From Bacillota bacterium (GTDB lineage Bacteria > Bacillota > Clostridia > Christensenellales > Aristaeellaceae), in assembly GCA_023398575.1 (NCBI GenBank), contig JAEWSC010000010.1, forward strand, positions 1-64,000: 64,000 bases of DNA. The letters are read 5' to 3'. Within the stretch, counting starts at the first letter, position 1. Each line of letters starts with the position of its first letter. The notes beneath the pieces were generated by a model. The model made no database searches, was not told where the DNA came from, and worked only from the letters and a program-made list of their open reading frames with translations. This document shows positions 53,242-62,747 of this stretch, one piece after another. A program made the position numbers and the translations under genes.

Positions 53242-56121
53242 ATGGCGATTCGAATGGTCTTACGCAAAATCATGCACAACAAAGGCTTAATGGCCAGCCT
53301 GCTTACAGGCATGCTGCTGGCAGGCGCCCTGACTGCGCTGATTCCCGCCTATGCTCGCATGAGTCTGAGCCGGAAACTGCAAAAGGACTTGGAAGATTAT
53401 CAAATAGAAACCGATGTCTATCCCGGCATGGCGCTGACTTCAGCATTTTTTAATGAAAATGATGCATTGGATACGCTTAGGGAGTTGGAACAGAAAAAAC
53501 AGCCTGCCTTACAGGACCCACGTATCCTGAGCCTGCTTGACGCTCGCCGGAGCAGCATTGTATCCATACAATCGTTTCTGGAAGGTATGGATCAAAAGAT
53601 AGGGCTTGCATCCCTGATCAGCATTGACAATATCGCCTCCACCTCCATGCAAATGACCGTGATCAAGAACCGAAGGGACTTAAGCAAAACAGGAAGGCTG
53701 CAATCCTTATCTAATCTTGAACAGAACATCACCCTCCTGCGTGGCGCGCTGCCCAAAGCTCCGGAGGCGGGCATATTGGAAGCACTGGCAACAGAAGATA
53801 CGCTTATGTCTTTGAGCGCTGAGGTTGGAGATGTCATCGAATGTGTGCCAAGGTTGGACCAGCAATGCACCCCCATCCGTGTGAAAATTACAGGAACGTT
53901 TGATGTAGACCCAAGCAAACCGCTAGCCTGGGGCTTTTTTAAACCCACCATGTTCAAAGACTCCCTGCTGTTGCGCGCTGATGATGCCAATGGCATTTTG
54001 CTTGGCACGCCGGCGCTGGCAGCCTCTATACGCAGCTATACGGCGTACGATTACCGGCAGATGCTCTCTGTAGGCCTTTTTGCCTATGTAGAGCAAGCTA
54101 AAGAAATCAGCAGGTTTTTAAAGCCCTTGGGCGCAGCGTTTGAAATGCCGGTGCTTTCAAAAGCCTCCACCTTCTATGCCAAGGAAAAAGCATTAAAAAC
54201 AACCCTATGGATGCTGAACATCCCCGTGCTTTTGATGCTGCTTTTGTATATGGCGATGGTATCAGGCATGGTGGTCGATCATGACGAGGCGGAAATCTCC
54301 ATGCTCTCCAGCAGGGGCGCAGGCAGAGGCCTCGTATTCACGAGCTATCTATTGCTGGGCCTTATGCTGGCGCTGGTCGCTTTTTTATTGGGGCCGGCAG
54401 TTTCGTTTATACTGTGCCGTATGCTTGGCGCGGTAAACGGCTTTCTGTCCTTTGCATTGCGTTCAGTTCCAAGGGTGCAGCCTGGTGTAGAAAGCTATTT
54501 GTATTGTTCCGCTGCGCTGATGGTCAGCGTGTTGATGCTGGCCATCCCTGCAGCGCGCAGGCACAGGTTATCCATTGTTAAGCAAAAGCAGGCAAGGGAG
54601 AAAAGCGAAAAACAGCCGCTATGGACAAAACTCGGCCTGGACATTTTGCTCCTTACGTTCTTCATAGCCGCATGGTACCTATTTAAAACAAAACCGGAAT
54701 GGATGGCCTCACTATCTGGAGAATTGAACCCGGTCATCTTTGCGTTGATGCCATGCTTTGCAGCCGGAGCTGTCCTTTGCTTTTTGAGGCTATACCCGTT
54801 CCTTTTAAGGGGCGCCGCGAGGTTATGCAACCCTTTCCTGAAAGCAGGCTCCTACCTGGCGATGATGCGTGTTTCCAGAAACTTTTTTAGCTACCGCTAC
54901 ATTATGGTCTTTTTGTCACTTACAATGGCTGTCGGTCTCTTCAGCGCCTCAGCAGCCCGAACCCTCAATGATAATGAAACGGAGCGGCTTGCATACTCAA
55001 TGGGTGCCGATGTGGTGCTGTCAGCAAATTGGCCAAGGCAAGGCGCCCAAACCGCCTATGCTACCCAGGAGAATCGAAAGAACTCAGAAGGGTCTGTAAG
55101 CACACGGCGATATCAAGAGCCATCCTTTACACCGTTCAGAGAGCTTGCGGGCGTACAAAGTGCGGCAAGGGTGTTTGAGCGCGATGCGGTTTCGGTAACC
55201 GGCGTCAAAACGGCTGGAAATGTACGCCTGACGGCTATAGACCCAGTTGACTTTGGCAGGACAGCCTGGTTCAGAAACGACTTGTGGAGTTCTCATTTTT
55301 ACGACTACCTCAATGCGCTATCCATGAAAGAGCAAAGCTGCCTGATCTCAAAGTCTCTTGCAGATACAGTAAACGCCAAGATGGGCGACCTGATCTCCGT
55401 AGGTTGGGAAGGTAGCGACGTGGCCTCCTTTGTGGTTGTGGGCATTGTGAACTACTGGCCGGGTTGGAATCCCCATCCCGCTTCTTTAGATGAAGCAAAG
55501 CCCTTGCTGCTGGTGGCCAATTTAAGCGATGTGCAATCCACCCTCGCAACAGAACCTTATCATGTATGGCTGAACCTAAAGCCAAACGCGGATACTAAGG
55601 AGTTGTATGATGATATGCAGGCAAAAGGTATAAAGCCAACCTCCCTGCGCAATTTCACACAGGAGAACATTGCCCTTATCAATGAAAGCTCACGTATAGC
55701 GGTGAATGGTGTAATGTCTGTTGGATTTATCTCCAGTTGCATTGTATGCCTGCTTGGGTTTACGCTGTACTGGCAAATGTATCTTCGCAAGAACCAATTG
55801 CAGCTTGGGCTTGCGCGCGGCATGGGCTTTACGGTCGAGCAGCTATTAAAGATGCTGCTCTTGGAGCAGATGCTAACCGGCCTCATATCGCTTGCCAGCG
55901 GGGTTGTGATCGGAATCTTAAGCAGCATCATGTTTGTGCCGCTGTTTGACAAAGCCCAGGGCATACAGCAAGCCCCTCCCTTCCGTGTTAGGATGCAACT
56001 GTCCGACAGAGTCGTGATATATGTAATCATCGGGGGTATGCTCCTTATCTGTTTGTGCTATTTGGGTATCAAGATGAAACGCATGAAGGTGGCGCAAGCC
56101 ATCAAACTGGGAGAGGACTGA
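53242..56121 (+). CDS. Large FtsX/MacB-type ABC permease
   Basis: A 959-residue membrane protein with two FtsX-like modules, one around 315-450 and one at the C-terminus (about 830-945), a large extracellular region after the first membrane segment and another between the modules. This is the LolC/BceB-like layout of exporters for lipids or peptides. The cargo is unknown. GGCGGTGACGC precedes ATG 53242. It is the only permease here yet is followed by two ATPase genes. Confidence 0.87.
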   Translation: MAIRMVLRKIMHNKGLMASLLTGMLLAGALTALIPAYARMSLSRKLQKDLEDYQIETDVYPGMALTSAFFNENDALDTLRELEQKKQPALQDPRILSLLDARRSSIVSIQSFLEGMDQKIGLASLISIDNIASTSMQMTVIKNRRDLSKTGRLQSLSNLEQNITLLRGALPKAPEAGILEALATEDTLMSLSAEVGDVIECVPRLDQQCTPIRVKITGTFDVDPSKPLAWGFFKPTMFKDSLLLRADDANGILLGTPALAASIRSYTAYDYRQMLSVGLFAYVEQAKEISRFLKPLGAAFEMPVLSKASTFYAKEKALKTTLWMLNIPVLLMLLLYMAMVSGMVVDHDEAEISMLSSRGAGRGLVFTSYLLLGLMLALVAFLLGPAVSFILCRMLGAVNGFLSFALRSVPRVQPGVESYLYCSAALMVSVLMLAIPAARRHRLSIVKQKQAREKSEKQPLWTKLGLDILLLTFFIAAWYLFKTKPEWMASLSGELNPVIFALMPCFAAGAVLCFLRLYPFLLRGAARLCNPFLKAGSYLAMMRVSRNFFSYRYIMVFLSLTMAVGLFSASAARTLNDNETERLAYSMGADVVLSANWPRQGAQTAYATQENRKNSEGSVSTRRYQEPSFTPFRELAGVQSAARVFERDAVSVTGVKTAGNVRLTAIDPVDFGRTAWFRNDLWSSHFYDYLNALSMKEQSCLISKSLADTVNAKMGDLISVGWEGSDVASFVVVGIVNYWPGWNPHPASLDEAKPLLLVANLSDVQSTLATEPYHVWLNLKPNADTKELYDDMQAKGIKPTSLRNFTQENIALINESSRIAVNGVMSVGFISSCIVCLLGFTLYWQMYLRKNQLQLGLARGMGFTVEQLLKMLLLEQMLTGLISLASGVVIGILSSIMFVPLFDKAQGIQQAPPFRVRMQLSDRVVIYVIIGGMLLICLCYLGIKMKRMKVAQAIKLGED

Positions 56122-56127
56122 TCGACT

Positions 56128-56820
56128 GTGCATACCGTATCATCAGCCCAGATGGCAAGCCGCACCTTTACAAACGGAAGGCAGATATGCCATGCGCTTC
56201 GTGAAGTGGATTTCAAAGCGCAGGCAGGGCAGCTGGTCGTGCTGCGCGGCCGCAGCGGCAGCGGCAAAACAACGCTTTTAAATTTGCTTGCCGGGTTGGA
56301 CAAGCCCACGCAGGGTGAAATATATCTGAATGAAAAACCTCTCTCTCCCATGAATGAAGCGCAGCTCGACAAGCTTCGGCAGAGGGAAATCGGGATGGTG
56401 TTCCAATCCGTTGCGCTGTTTTCGTTTCTGAATGCTCTTGAAAATGTAGAACTGGCCTTGCGCATGGGCTGCCGGGAAAGCAGTGCGCAGCGTCGCAGTC
56501 GCTGTCAGGAATGGCTGACCTTTGTAGGCTTGGAAAATAGGCTGCATCACCGTCCTTCGGAACTGTCGGGCGGTGAGCAGCAGCGGGTAGCTATCGCCAG
56601 GGCGCTTGTTCGCGAGCCTTCCCTTTTGCTGGCGGATGAGCCTACAGCAGCGCTTGATTCCCGCATGGGCCAGAGCATCATCGGTCTATTTGAAAAGCTT
56701 GCTACGGAAAAGGGTATCTGTGTTGTGCTGACCACCCATGATCCCATGGTCATGGAGCGGTCCAAACGCATCTATACACTGGAGGATGGCAGGATGACGG
56801 AGGCGATCGTATATGCCTGA
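56128..56820 (+). CDS. ABC transporter ATPase (first)
   Basis: A 230-residue LolD/MacB-type ATPase. Walker A is GRSGSGKTTLL, the signature is LSGGEQQRVAIARAL, Walker B is LLLADEPTAALD and the H-loop lies in LTTHDP. The start is GTG 56128, six bases after the permease stop; an ATG eight codons in is also possible. It overlaps the second ATPase by eight bases. One of two ATPases serving the same permease. Confidence 0.88.
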   Translation: MHTVSSAQMASRTFTNGRQICHALREVDFKAQAGQLVVLRGRSGSGKTTLLNLLAGLDKPTQGEIYLNEKPLSPMNEAQLDKLRQREIGMVFQSVALFSFLNALENVELALRMGCRESSAQRRSRCQEWLTFVGLENRLHHRPSELSGGEQQRVAIARALVREPSLLLADEPTAALDSRMGQSIIGLFEKLATEKGICVVLTTHDPMVMERSKRIYTLEDGRMTEAIVYA

Positions 56821-57694
56821 ATACATCTTCATGAAAGATGTCATAAAGATCTACAAGGACAAAAAACTTGAGGTTATTGCTCTGTCCGGTCTTGACCTTT
56901 CGGTTCAAAAAGGTGAGCTTATGGCGATCATTGGCAGCAGCGGTAGCGGCAAGTCCACCCTACTTAACCTGCTGGGCGGCCTGGACCAGGCAACCGCCGG
57001 ACAGGTGCTGGTAGATGGAGTCGATATGAACAGCCTGTCCCCCATGGAATTGAGCCTGTACAGAAAGCAAAAGGTTGGCTTTGTCTGGCAGAATCCCGCC
57101 CGCAACCTTGTGCCCTACCTGACCGCACTGGAAAACGTGGAACTAGCCATGATGACTGCTGGCCGGGTTGACAAAAAGTGGGCAAAGCAGCTGCTTTTAG
57201 AGGTAGGGCTAGACGACCTGATGCACAGCTCCCTTACGCGCATGTCCGGCGGACAGCAGCAGCGTACAGCCATCGCCGTAGCGCTTTGCAACCGTCCTCA
57301 AATACTGCTGGCAGATGAGCCCACAGGGGCGGTGGATACCGCGACCGCCGGCCAGATATTGAATCTTATGCGCAGATTACGCAATGAGCTAGGCCTGACT
57401 GTGCTGATTGTCACTCACGATCAGCGCATGGCAGCAGCTGTCGATCGCACCGTATCTGTCAGGGACGGACGCATCGCCGAAGAAAGCCTGCGAAACGTTG
57501 ATTTTGAGCCATCCCTGGAGGAATCAAGGAATGTCGGGCACAGGAGCTATGTGGTTCTGGACCATAAGGGACGGCTGCAGCTTCCGCCAGATATGATGGA
57601 AAACCCGGATTTTAAGGGAACAAAGCGCCTTGCAGCCATGGTGAAAGACGGGCAGATTATTCTGAGCAGGGAAGATGATTCGCGACTCGTATAG
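56813..57694 (+). CDS. ABC transporter ATPase with C-terminal AbrB-like extension (second)
   Basis: A 293-residue ATPase. Walker A is GSSGSGKSTLLNLLGG, the signature is MSGGQQQRTAIAVAL, Walker B is ILLADEPTGAVD and the H-loop is in IVTHDQ. After residue 230 it has an extra segment of about 60 residues, YVVLDHKGRLQLPPDMMEN and on, with the GRLQLP pattern of SpoVT/AbrB swapped-hairpin domains. The two ATPases differ in sequence, so they could form a heterodimer with the single large permease. Confidence 0.88.
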   Translation: MPEYIFMKDVIKIYKDKKLEVIALSGLDLSVQKGELMAIIGSSGSGKSTLLNLLGGLDQATAGQVLVDGVDMNSLSPMELSLYRKQKVGFVWQNPARNLVPYLTALENVELAMMTAGRVDKKWAKQLLLEVGLDDLMHSSLTRMSGGQQQRTAIAVALCNRPQILLADEPTGAVDTATAGQILNLMRRLRNELGLTVLIVTHDQRMAAAVDRTVSVRDGRIAEESLRNVDFEPSLEESRNVGHRSYVVLDHKGRLQLPPDMMENPDFKGTKRLAAMVKDGQIILSREDDSRLV

Positions 57695-57736
57695 CCTTGT
57701 GGTATACTTTCATCATACGGATGGGAGGGAACAAAG

Positions 57737-59332
57737 GTGAAACGGCTTTTAATAGCAGACGACGAGCCCCGGCAGCGGCGCGGTTTGGCCAAGCTTGTGC
57801 TCAGTCTCCGTCCAGACCTGATCGTGCTGGAAGCTTCCAACGGCCTGGAGGCTATGAAGCTTGCCCGTGAAGAGCACCCCGATGCGGTACTTACCGATAT
57901 ACGCATGCCTGCTGTGGACGGCTTTGAGCTAAGTGAACAGCTGATGCGGCTGAATCCCGAGATTGTGATTGCATATGTCAGCGCGTATGAAGATTTCAAC
58001 TTTGCTGCCCGGGCGCTGCGCCTGGGCGCGGTGGAATATCTTTTAAAGCCCTACACCACCGATCAGGTAGAAAAAACCCTCTCCATCCTGGAACAGCATG
58101 TAGCAATGAAGCAAAAAACGCAGCAGGTATACCGTAGGCTGGATGACACATTGGATGCATGGCGTAAACAGCGGCTGACCGCGCTGCTTACGCGTCCGCT
58201 CACGTTGGAGGAACAGAGAGATCTGGAAAGCATATTGCCGCTGAACAAAAGCGGTTTTGTCATTCTTGCCCAGTTGATGGATAATGGCCTGGAGAATTGG
58301 ACAGTAGACGAAAGTCTGGAGACACAGGAGCAATTGAAAAACTGGCTTGCAAGCCTGCTTCCGGGCCTCATCTGCTGCCCGATTTCTGAGGAATCGGCAG
58401 CCCTGGCTGGCATCTATACCGGTCCCTTATCCCTGGATGAATTGGAAGCACGCCTTAAGGATTTGCTTAAGGAAATGGCTAAGGGCTTCCCGGTACAGGT
58501 GATTATCGGTCTGTCTGGCAGGATGCAGAGCATCAAAGAGGATGCCGAGCGGGCTTACAAGCAGGCGAGATTCGCCTTGGGCTTTCGCTTTTATAAGCCC
58601 GAGGGCGGCCTGATTGCCTATCCGGCAGTGGAGGCCGTACGCAGCAGGGAACTGCCATATCTATTCCGTTTTGAACAGTCGCTGGTACAAAAGCTGCAGG
58701 AGGCAACAGAAGCCGGACTTGATGAATTGGTGGAGGAACTGTTTTCCTACTTGAACGCTCCAATGCGTTATTTGCCCGATAAGTTGTTAAGACGACTATA
58801 TCAAGTATCCCAAACGATGATCAGCAGCATTGAAAGCCGATTGCCGGAGCAGGTTTTCGGGCGGCTTTGGGCCGATGCAGCAGCGGTGTTCAGCGAGCTT
58901 TTGACCTACAATCAGCTGAAGGAAGGCTTCCGCCAGTTGATGCATATAGCTGTATTGGCCCAGGCCCAGGAACGGGGCGAGCTTACCGAAGAATATATTC
59001 AAAGCAGCATCGCCTATATCAAGGAGAATTTTCAAAAACCGTTGACCTTGAGCGAGCTGGGCGAACGCTTCTATTTCAGCCCGAACTATCTGTCCGCACT
59101 GATCAAAAGCCGCACCGGCGTTTCCTTCAAGCAGTTTTTGCAGACCCTGCGCATGGATGCGGCGATGAATCTTCTTCGCGATTCCGACGAAAAAGTGTCC
59201 GACATATCACAGGAAGTCGGCTTTACAGATCCGGCATACTTCAATAGGATTTTTAAAAAGCAGTTTGGTGTAACACCGGACAGCTATCGCAGAAATATCA
59301 AAAGCCGTCAGACAGGAGGGACAAAAGAATGA
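57737..59332 (+). CDS. YesN-type response regulator (REC + AraC)
   Basis: A 531-residue regulator. The N-terminal receiver has LIADDEPRQRR and the phosphoacceptor Asp in LTDIRMPAVDG. A long middle segment, then two AraC-type helix-turn-helices (LGERFYFSPNYLSALIK and VGFTDPAYFNRIFKKQFGV) close the protein. GTG 57737 follows GGAGGGAACAAAG. It overlaps the kinase by four bases (ATGA). In Clostridia such pairs usually activate the neighbouring sugar ABC transporter. Confidence 0.93.
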   Translation: MKRLLIADDEPRQRRGLAKLVLSLRPDLIVLEASNGLEAMKLAREEHPDAVLTDIRMPAVDGFELSEQLMRLNPEIVIAYVSAYEDFNFAARALRLGAVEYLLKPYTTDQVEKTLSILEQHVAMKQKTQQVYRRLDDTLDAWRKQRLTALLTRPLTLEEQRDLESILPLNKSGFVILAQLMDNGLENWTVDESLETQEQLKNWLASLLPGLICCPISEESAALAGIYTGPLSLDELEARLKDLLKEMAKGFPVQVIIGLSGRMQSIKEDAERAYKQARFALGFRFYKPEGGLIAYPAVEAVRSRELPYLFRFEQSLVQKLQEATEAGLDELVEELFSYLNAPMRYLPDKLLRRLYQVSQTMISSIESRLPEQVFGRLWADAAAVFSELLTYNQLKEGFRQLMHIAVLAQAQERGELTEEYIQSSIAYIKENFQKPLTLSELGERFYFSPNYLSALIKSRTGVSFKQFLQTLRMDAAMNLLRDSDEKVSDISQEVGFTDPAYFNRIFKKQFGVTPDSYRRNIKSRQTGGTKE

Positions 59333-61161
59333 AAATCCCCTTCAAGAAAGCGGTGCATAAGCTTAAGAGCCTTCCTCTTCGAACTCGCCTTTTTATGTTC
59401 ATTTCAGTCATTCTTCTTTTTGCTGTAAGCTTTTTATCTTTTCGGATGATGGATATCTACCAGCGGGACATGGTACAAAGCGCAGGTGAGCAGACGCTGG
59501 GCTCTCTACGCCAGACAGCCCAGCGCATCAACCAAAAGCTGGTGACCATCAGCGATGCGCTGGACCAGATTACCATGGACAGCGATTTAACAAACTTCTT
59601 TATCGAGAAGCAAACAGGGCGTGAACTGGAGGCCAGGGATGTCTTTCTGAACGGAAGGTTGCTGGGAAATATTATCGGCAGATACCTTCGGCAGGAAGAT
59701 ATTGATAACTACCTTCTCTATACCGATCATTATGTATTGGGCGGGCTGATATCCACCCAGTCGCCGGCCATTAGCCCGGAAGCCTTCCAAGCATCCAGCA
59801 TCTATCAAACTGCAGTTAGCGCCAATTATGCCACGGTATGGCTTCCCGTGTATGATTTGGGGAGCGTTTTTAATTTACCGGTTTTCCAAAATGCAGGCCG
59901 GCTGCAAGACGCAAGGTTCGCCTTTTCCGCCGTACGGCAGCTGAATTTCATGTACTATGAAAACAATATTCTCCGCTTGCTTCCCACAAATGCCAAACGA
60001 CCTGTCCTCATGGTCAATTTCAAGGCAGACATACTCAAAAATTGGATAGGTGACAACACCGGCTATGAACGTTTGCGTTACAGGCTCTTTTCCTCTGACC
60101 GAACTGCTTTTTACGACAGCGCGCCTACAGATACCAGTGTTCCAGAGCTCTTTTTAACAGCAGAAGAGGGCACAGCCATTTATGGGGAAGGTGTCCACAG
60201 CCGCATGGCCTTCATTTCCCCCATCGCATGCCCAGGCTGGTACATCACCTGCGATATCCCCCTCACCGATATTGTTGGTAACGCTACGCGCACTGCCTTT
60301 AGCCTGCTGTTTTGGTGGAGCGTCGCGCTGCTTATCCTTTCACTGGTGATGGCTTATCTCGTAGCCCGTGGTGTCACCAAGCCCATTGCAGATATGACAG
60401 GCGCTGTGCATCAAGTCGCCGCAGGCGATTTTTCTGTGCGTATCAAGGTACCAGAGGAAAAAGAGTTTTGGGAGTTGACCAACGCCTTCAATCAAATGGG
60501 CAGCGAGATTCAGCGGCTGATTCATGAGAACTATGACATCACCCTTAAGGAAACGCAAACACAGTTGGCAGCGCTGAACCTGCAGCTGAATCCGCACTTT
60601 TTATACAATACGCTCAATGTCATGAACTTGATCGCTTTGGAAAACGATCAGACGGAACTTGCGACATTGATTGCCGCCCTTTCCAAAATGCTTCAGTACG
60701 CATTACGTCTGAACAACGGCCTTGTAAGCCTCAAGGATGAAATGGCGTGGCTTGGGAACTACCTGACCATCATGGAAGGCCGGTTTGAGGGCACTTTCCA
60801 GGTCGAATATGATGTGGAGGATGCTGCTCTCGCGTTTGAAGTACCTAAGCTGATCCTACAGCCAATCGTTGAAAATTGCTTCGTACACGGATACATCGGT
60901 TCAGGCCCCAATGGCAGGATCAAGCTTTCCGCACATCTTGACAATCAGTACCTGCAGCTCTCGGTAGAGGACAACGGACGGGGAATGGATGTGGAAAAGG
61001 TGCTTCGGGAAATGCGTGAACCATCCGCAGACCGCCACATTGGCCTGTCCAATGCGTATCAGCGGATGAAACTAATTTACGGGAACGAAGCGGATATTCA
61101 TCTTATGACAAGCGAAGACAGCGGCAGCTGTGTCACGCTGGTGATACCTAAAAAGATGTAA
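59329..61161 (+). CDS. YesM-type sensor histidine kinase
   Basis: A 610-residue kinase. One membrane segment near residue 25, an extracellular sensor of about 280 residues (Cache-like), a second segment near 330, a HAMP linker (ARGVTKPIADMTGAVHQVAA), the His_kinase box NLQLNPHFLYNTLNVM with the phospho-His, and an ATPase domain (QPIVENCFVHG, VEDNGRGMD). It probably senses an extracellular sugar or the binding protein and phosphorylates the YesN-type regulator. Confidence 0.93.
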   Translation: MKIPFKKAVHKLKSLPLRTRLFMFISVILLFAVSFLSFRMMDIYQRDMVQSAGEQTLGSLRQTAQRINQKLVTISDALDQITMDSDLTNFFIEKQTGRELEARDVFLNGRLLGNIIGRYLRQEDIDNYLLYTDHYVLGGLISTQSPAISPEAFQASSIYQTAVSANYATVWLPVYDLGSVFNLPVFQNAGRLQDARFAFSAVRQLNFMYYENNILRLLPTNAKRPVLMVNFKADILKNWIGDNTGYERLRYRLFSSDRTAFYDSAPTDTSVPELFLTAEEGTAIYGEGVHSRMAFISPIACPGWYITCDIPLTDIVGNATRTAFSLLFWWSVALLILSLVMAYLVARGVTKPIADMTGAVHQVAAGDFSVRIKVPEEKEFWELTNAFNQMGSEIQRLIHENYDITLKETQTQLAALNLQLNPHFLYNTLNVMNLIALENDQTELATLIAALSKMLQYALRLNNGLVSLKDEMAWLGNYLTIMEGRFEGTFQVEYDVEDAALAFEVPKLILQPIVENCFVHGYIGSGPNGRIKLSAHLDNQYLQLSVEDNGRGMDVEKVLREMREPSADRHIGLSNAYQRMKLIYGNEADIHLMTSEDSGSCVTLVIPKKM

Positions 61162-61301
61162 ATGCAAAAAGTGACAAGAGAAGTTTCGGTGATTTGTACA
61201 ACTAACGCACTTTTCTCCACTAGATAATGCACGAGCATATCGCTATGATGTGTATATGGACGATTTGTCCGAGACCGAGAAAAACACAAGGAGGTTCCAC
61301 A

Positions 61302-62639
61302 ATGAAGAAGGCTTTGGTTCTGTGCCTGGTCGCTGCTCTGCTTCTTCCTATGCTGATGGTTACAGCGTTGGGCGAAGAGCAAGTGACGATCCGCTTCTCC
61401 CACTGGGACGGAGGAGAAACGTTGGAAGTGTACAATTCCGCAATTGCTAAGTTCGAGGAACTGCATCCCAACATCAAAGTCGAAATGGTAAACATCCCCT
61501 CCGAGTATGACACCAAGCTCACCGCCATGATCGCCGGCGGCACCGCCCCCGACGTAGCCATTCTGGAGTCCTCTACCATTGCCTTCACCCTGGCTCAGGA
61601 GGGCAAAGTATATAACCTGTATGAACTGCAGGAAGCCGACCCCACCTATGCTGAGCATCCCATTCTGGAAAGCTTGGCATACAACTGGGCTCCCGACAAG
61701 CGCATGGGTTATGCCTTGGGACCGCAGGTCGTCTGCTTGTACTACTCCAAGCCCGCTTTGGAAGCAGCCGGCATCACCCCCGCCGAAAGCTATGAAACTG
61801 CTTGGACCTGGGATGAGTTCGTGGCCAACGCCAAGCTGCTCACCCTGGACAATCAGGGCCGCAACGCCAATGACCCCGCCTTCGACCGTAACAACGTCGT
61901 GCAATGGGGTTGCACCGCTCCCCGTTGGTTTGCCACCGGCTACAGCATCCTGATGGGCTCTTCAGGCGCTGACTACACCAACGCCGACGGCACCGCCCTG
62001 GCTATCTTCGATGATCCCGCCATGACTGACGCCATCCAGAAGATCGCCGACCTGATCTACGTGCACAAGGTAGCTCCCTCCCCCACTGAATCTGCTTCCA
62101 TGCCCGGCATGGTCGATGCATTTGCCACCGGCGCATATGCCATGACCCTGGATGGCCACTGGAACAACCTGAGCCTGATGGCCGAAGGCATTGACTATGA
62201 CGTTATGCCCGTGCCGAAAACAGACAAACCCTTCACCCGTTTGATGGGCGGCTGTCTGTCCATCCTCAGCAGCACCCAGCATCCCAAGGAAGCCTGGGAA
62301 TTCTACAAATTCCTGGCCGACCCCGAAAGCACCCTGCCCCTGATCAACAGTGGCCTGTGGATGCCCATGTCCACCGAATGGTATACCAACCCAGAACTCA
62401 TCGCCAAGTGGGCGCAAACCGATGCCCATCCAGACCATTACGTGCCCGTGGTAGTGGAAGGCATGCTCAAGTATGCCCAGCCTCTGTGGACATTCAACGT
62501 AAAGAACTTCCCCAAGATGGACTCCATCATTGGCCCGGCGCTTGACACCGTTTGGCTCGGTGAAAAGACCGCTGCAGAAGCGCTTGAATCCGTGAAGGAT
62601 CAGGTCCTGCCGCTGTTCGAAGGCCGCTACGACAAATAA
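61302..62639 (+). CDS. Extracellular sugar-binding protein of an ABC importer
   Basis: A 445-residue type 1 solute-binding protein (IRFSHWDGGETLEVYNSAIA, then MIAGGTAPDVAIL). The start ATG 61302 follows AAGGAGGTTCCACA; the open frame to 61227 is not used. The signal peptide (KKALVLCLVAALLLPML) has no lipobox Cys near its end, unlike most Gram-positive binding proteins. The gene uses C-ending codons much more than its neighbours, as do highly expressed genes. Substrate is likely a sugar or glycoside. Confidence 0.92.
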   Translation: MKKALVLCLVAALLLPMLMVTALGEEQVTIRFSHWDGGETLEVYNSAIAKFEELHPNIKVEMVNIPSEYDTKLTAMIAGGTAPDVAILESSTIAFTLAQEGKVYNLYELQEADPTYAEHPILESLAYNWAPDKRMGYALGPQVVCLYYSKPALEAAGITPAESYETAWTWDEFVANAKLLTLDNQGRNANDPAFDRNNVVQWGCTAPRWFATGYSILMGSSGADYTNADGTALAIFDDPAMTDAIQKIADLIYVHKVAPSPTESASMPGMVDAFATGAYAMTLDGHWNNLSLMAEGIDYDVMPVPKTDKPFTRLMGGCLSILSSTQHPKEAWEFYKFLADPESTLPLINSGLWMPMSTEWYTNPELIAKWAQTDAHPDHYVPVVVEGMLKYAQPLWTFNVKNFPKMDSIIGPALDTVWLGEKTAAEALESVKDQVLPLFEGRYDK

Positions 62640-62655
62640 GCCACATTAACACCAA

Positions 62656-62711
62656 GCGGGGGCTACCGCTATATCAGAGACAATATCGCTTCTGATTGGC
62701 GGGGCCCCCGC
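62656..62711 (+). terminator. Hairpin between binding protein and permeases
   Basis: GCGGGGGC (62656-62663) pairs with GCCCCCGC (62704-62711) across a 40-base loop that has its own weak pairing. No T tract follows. Such intercistronic hairpins usually keep the binding-protein mRNA more abundant than that of the permeases. Confidence 0.55.
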
Positions 62712-62747
62712 CTCATTCCACGGCCTTGAGAAAGAAGGAGTATTATT

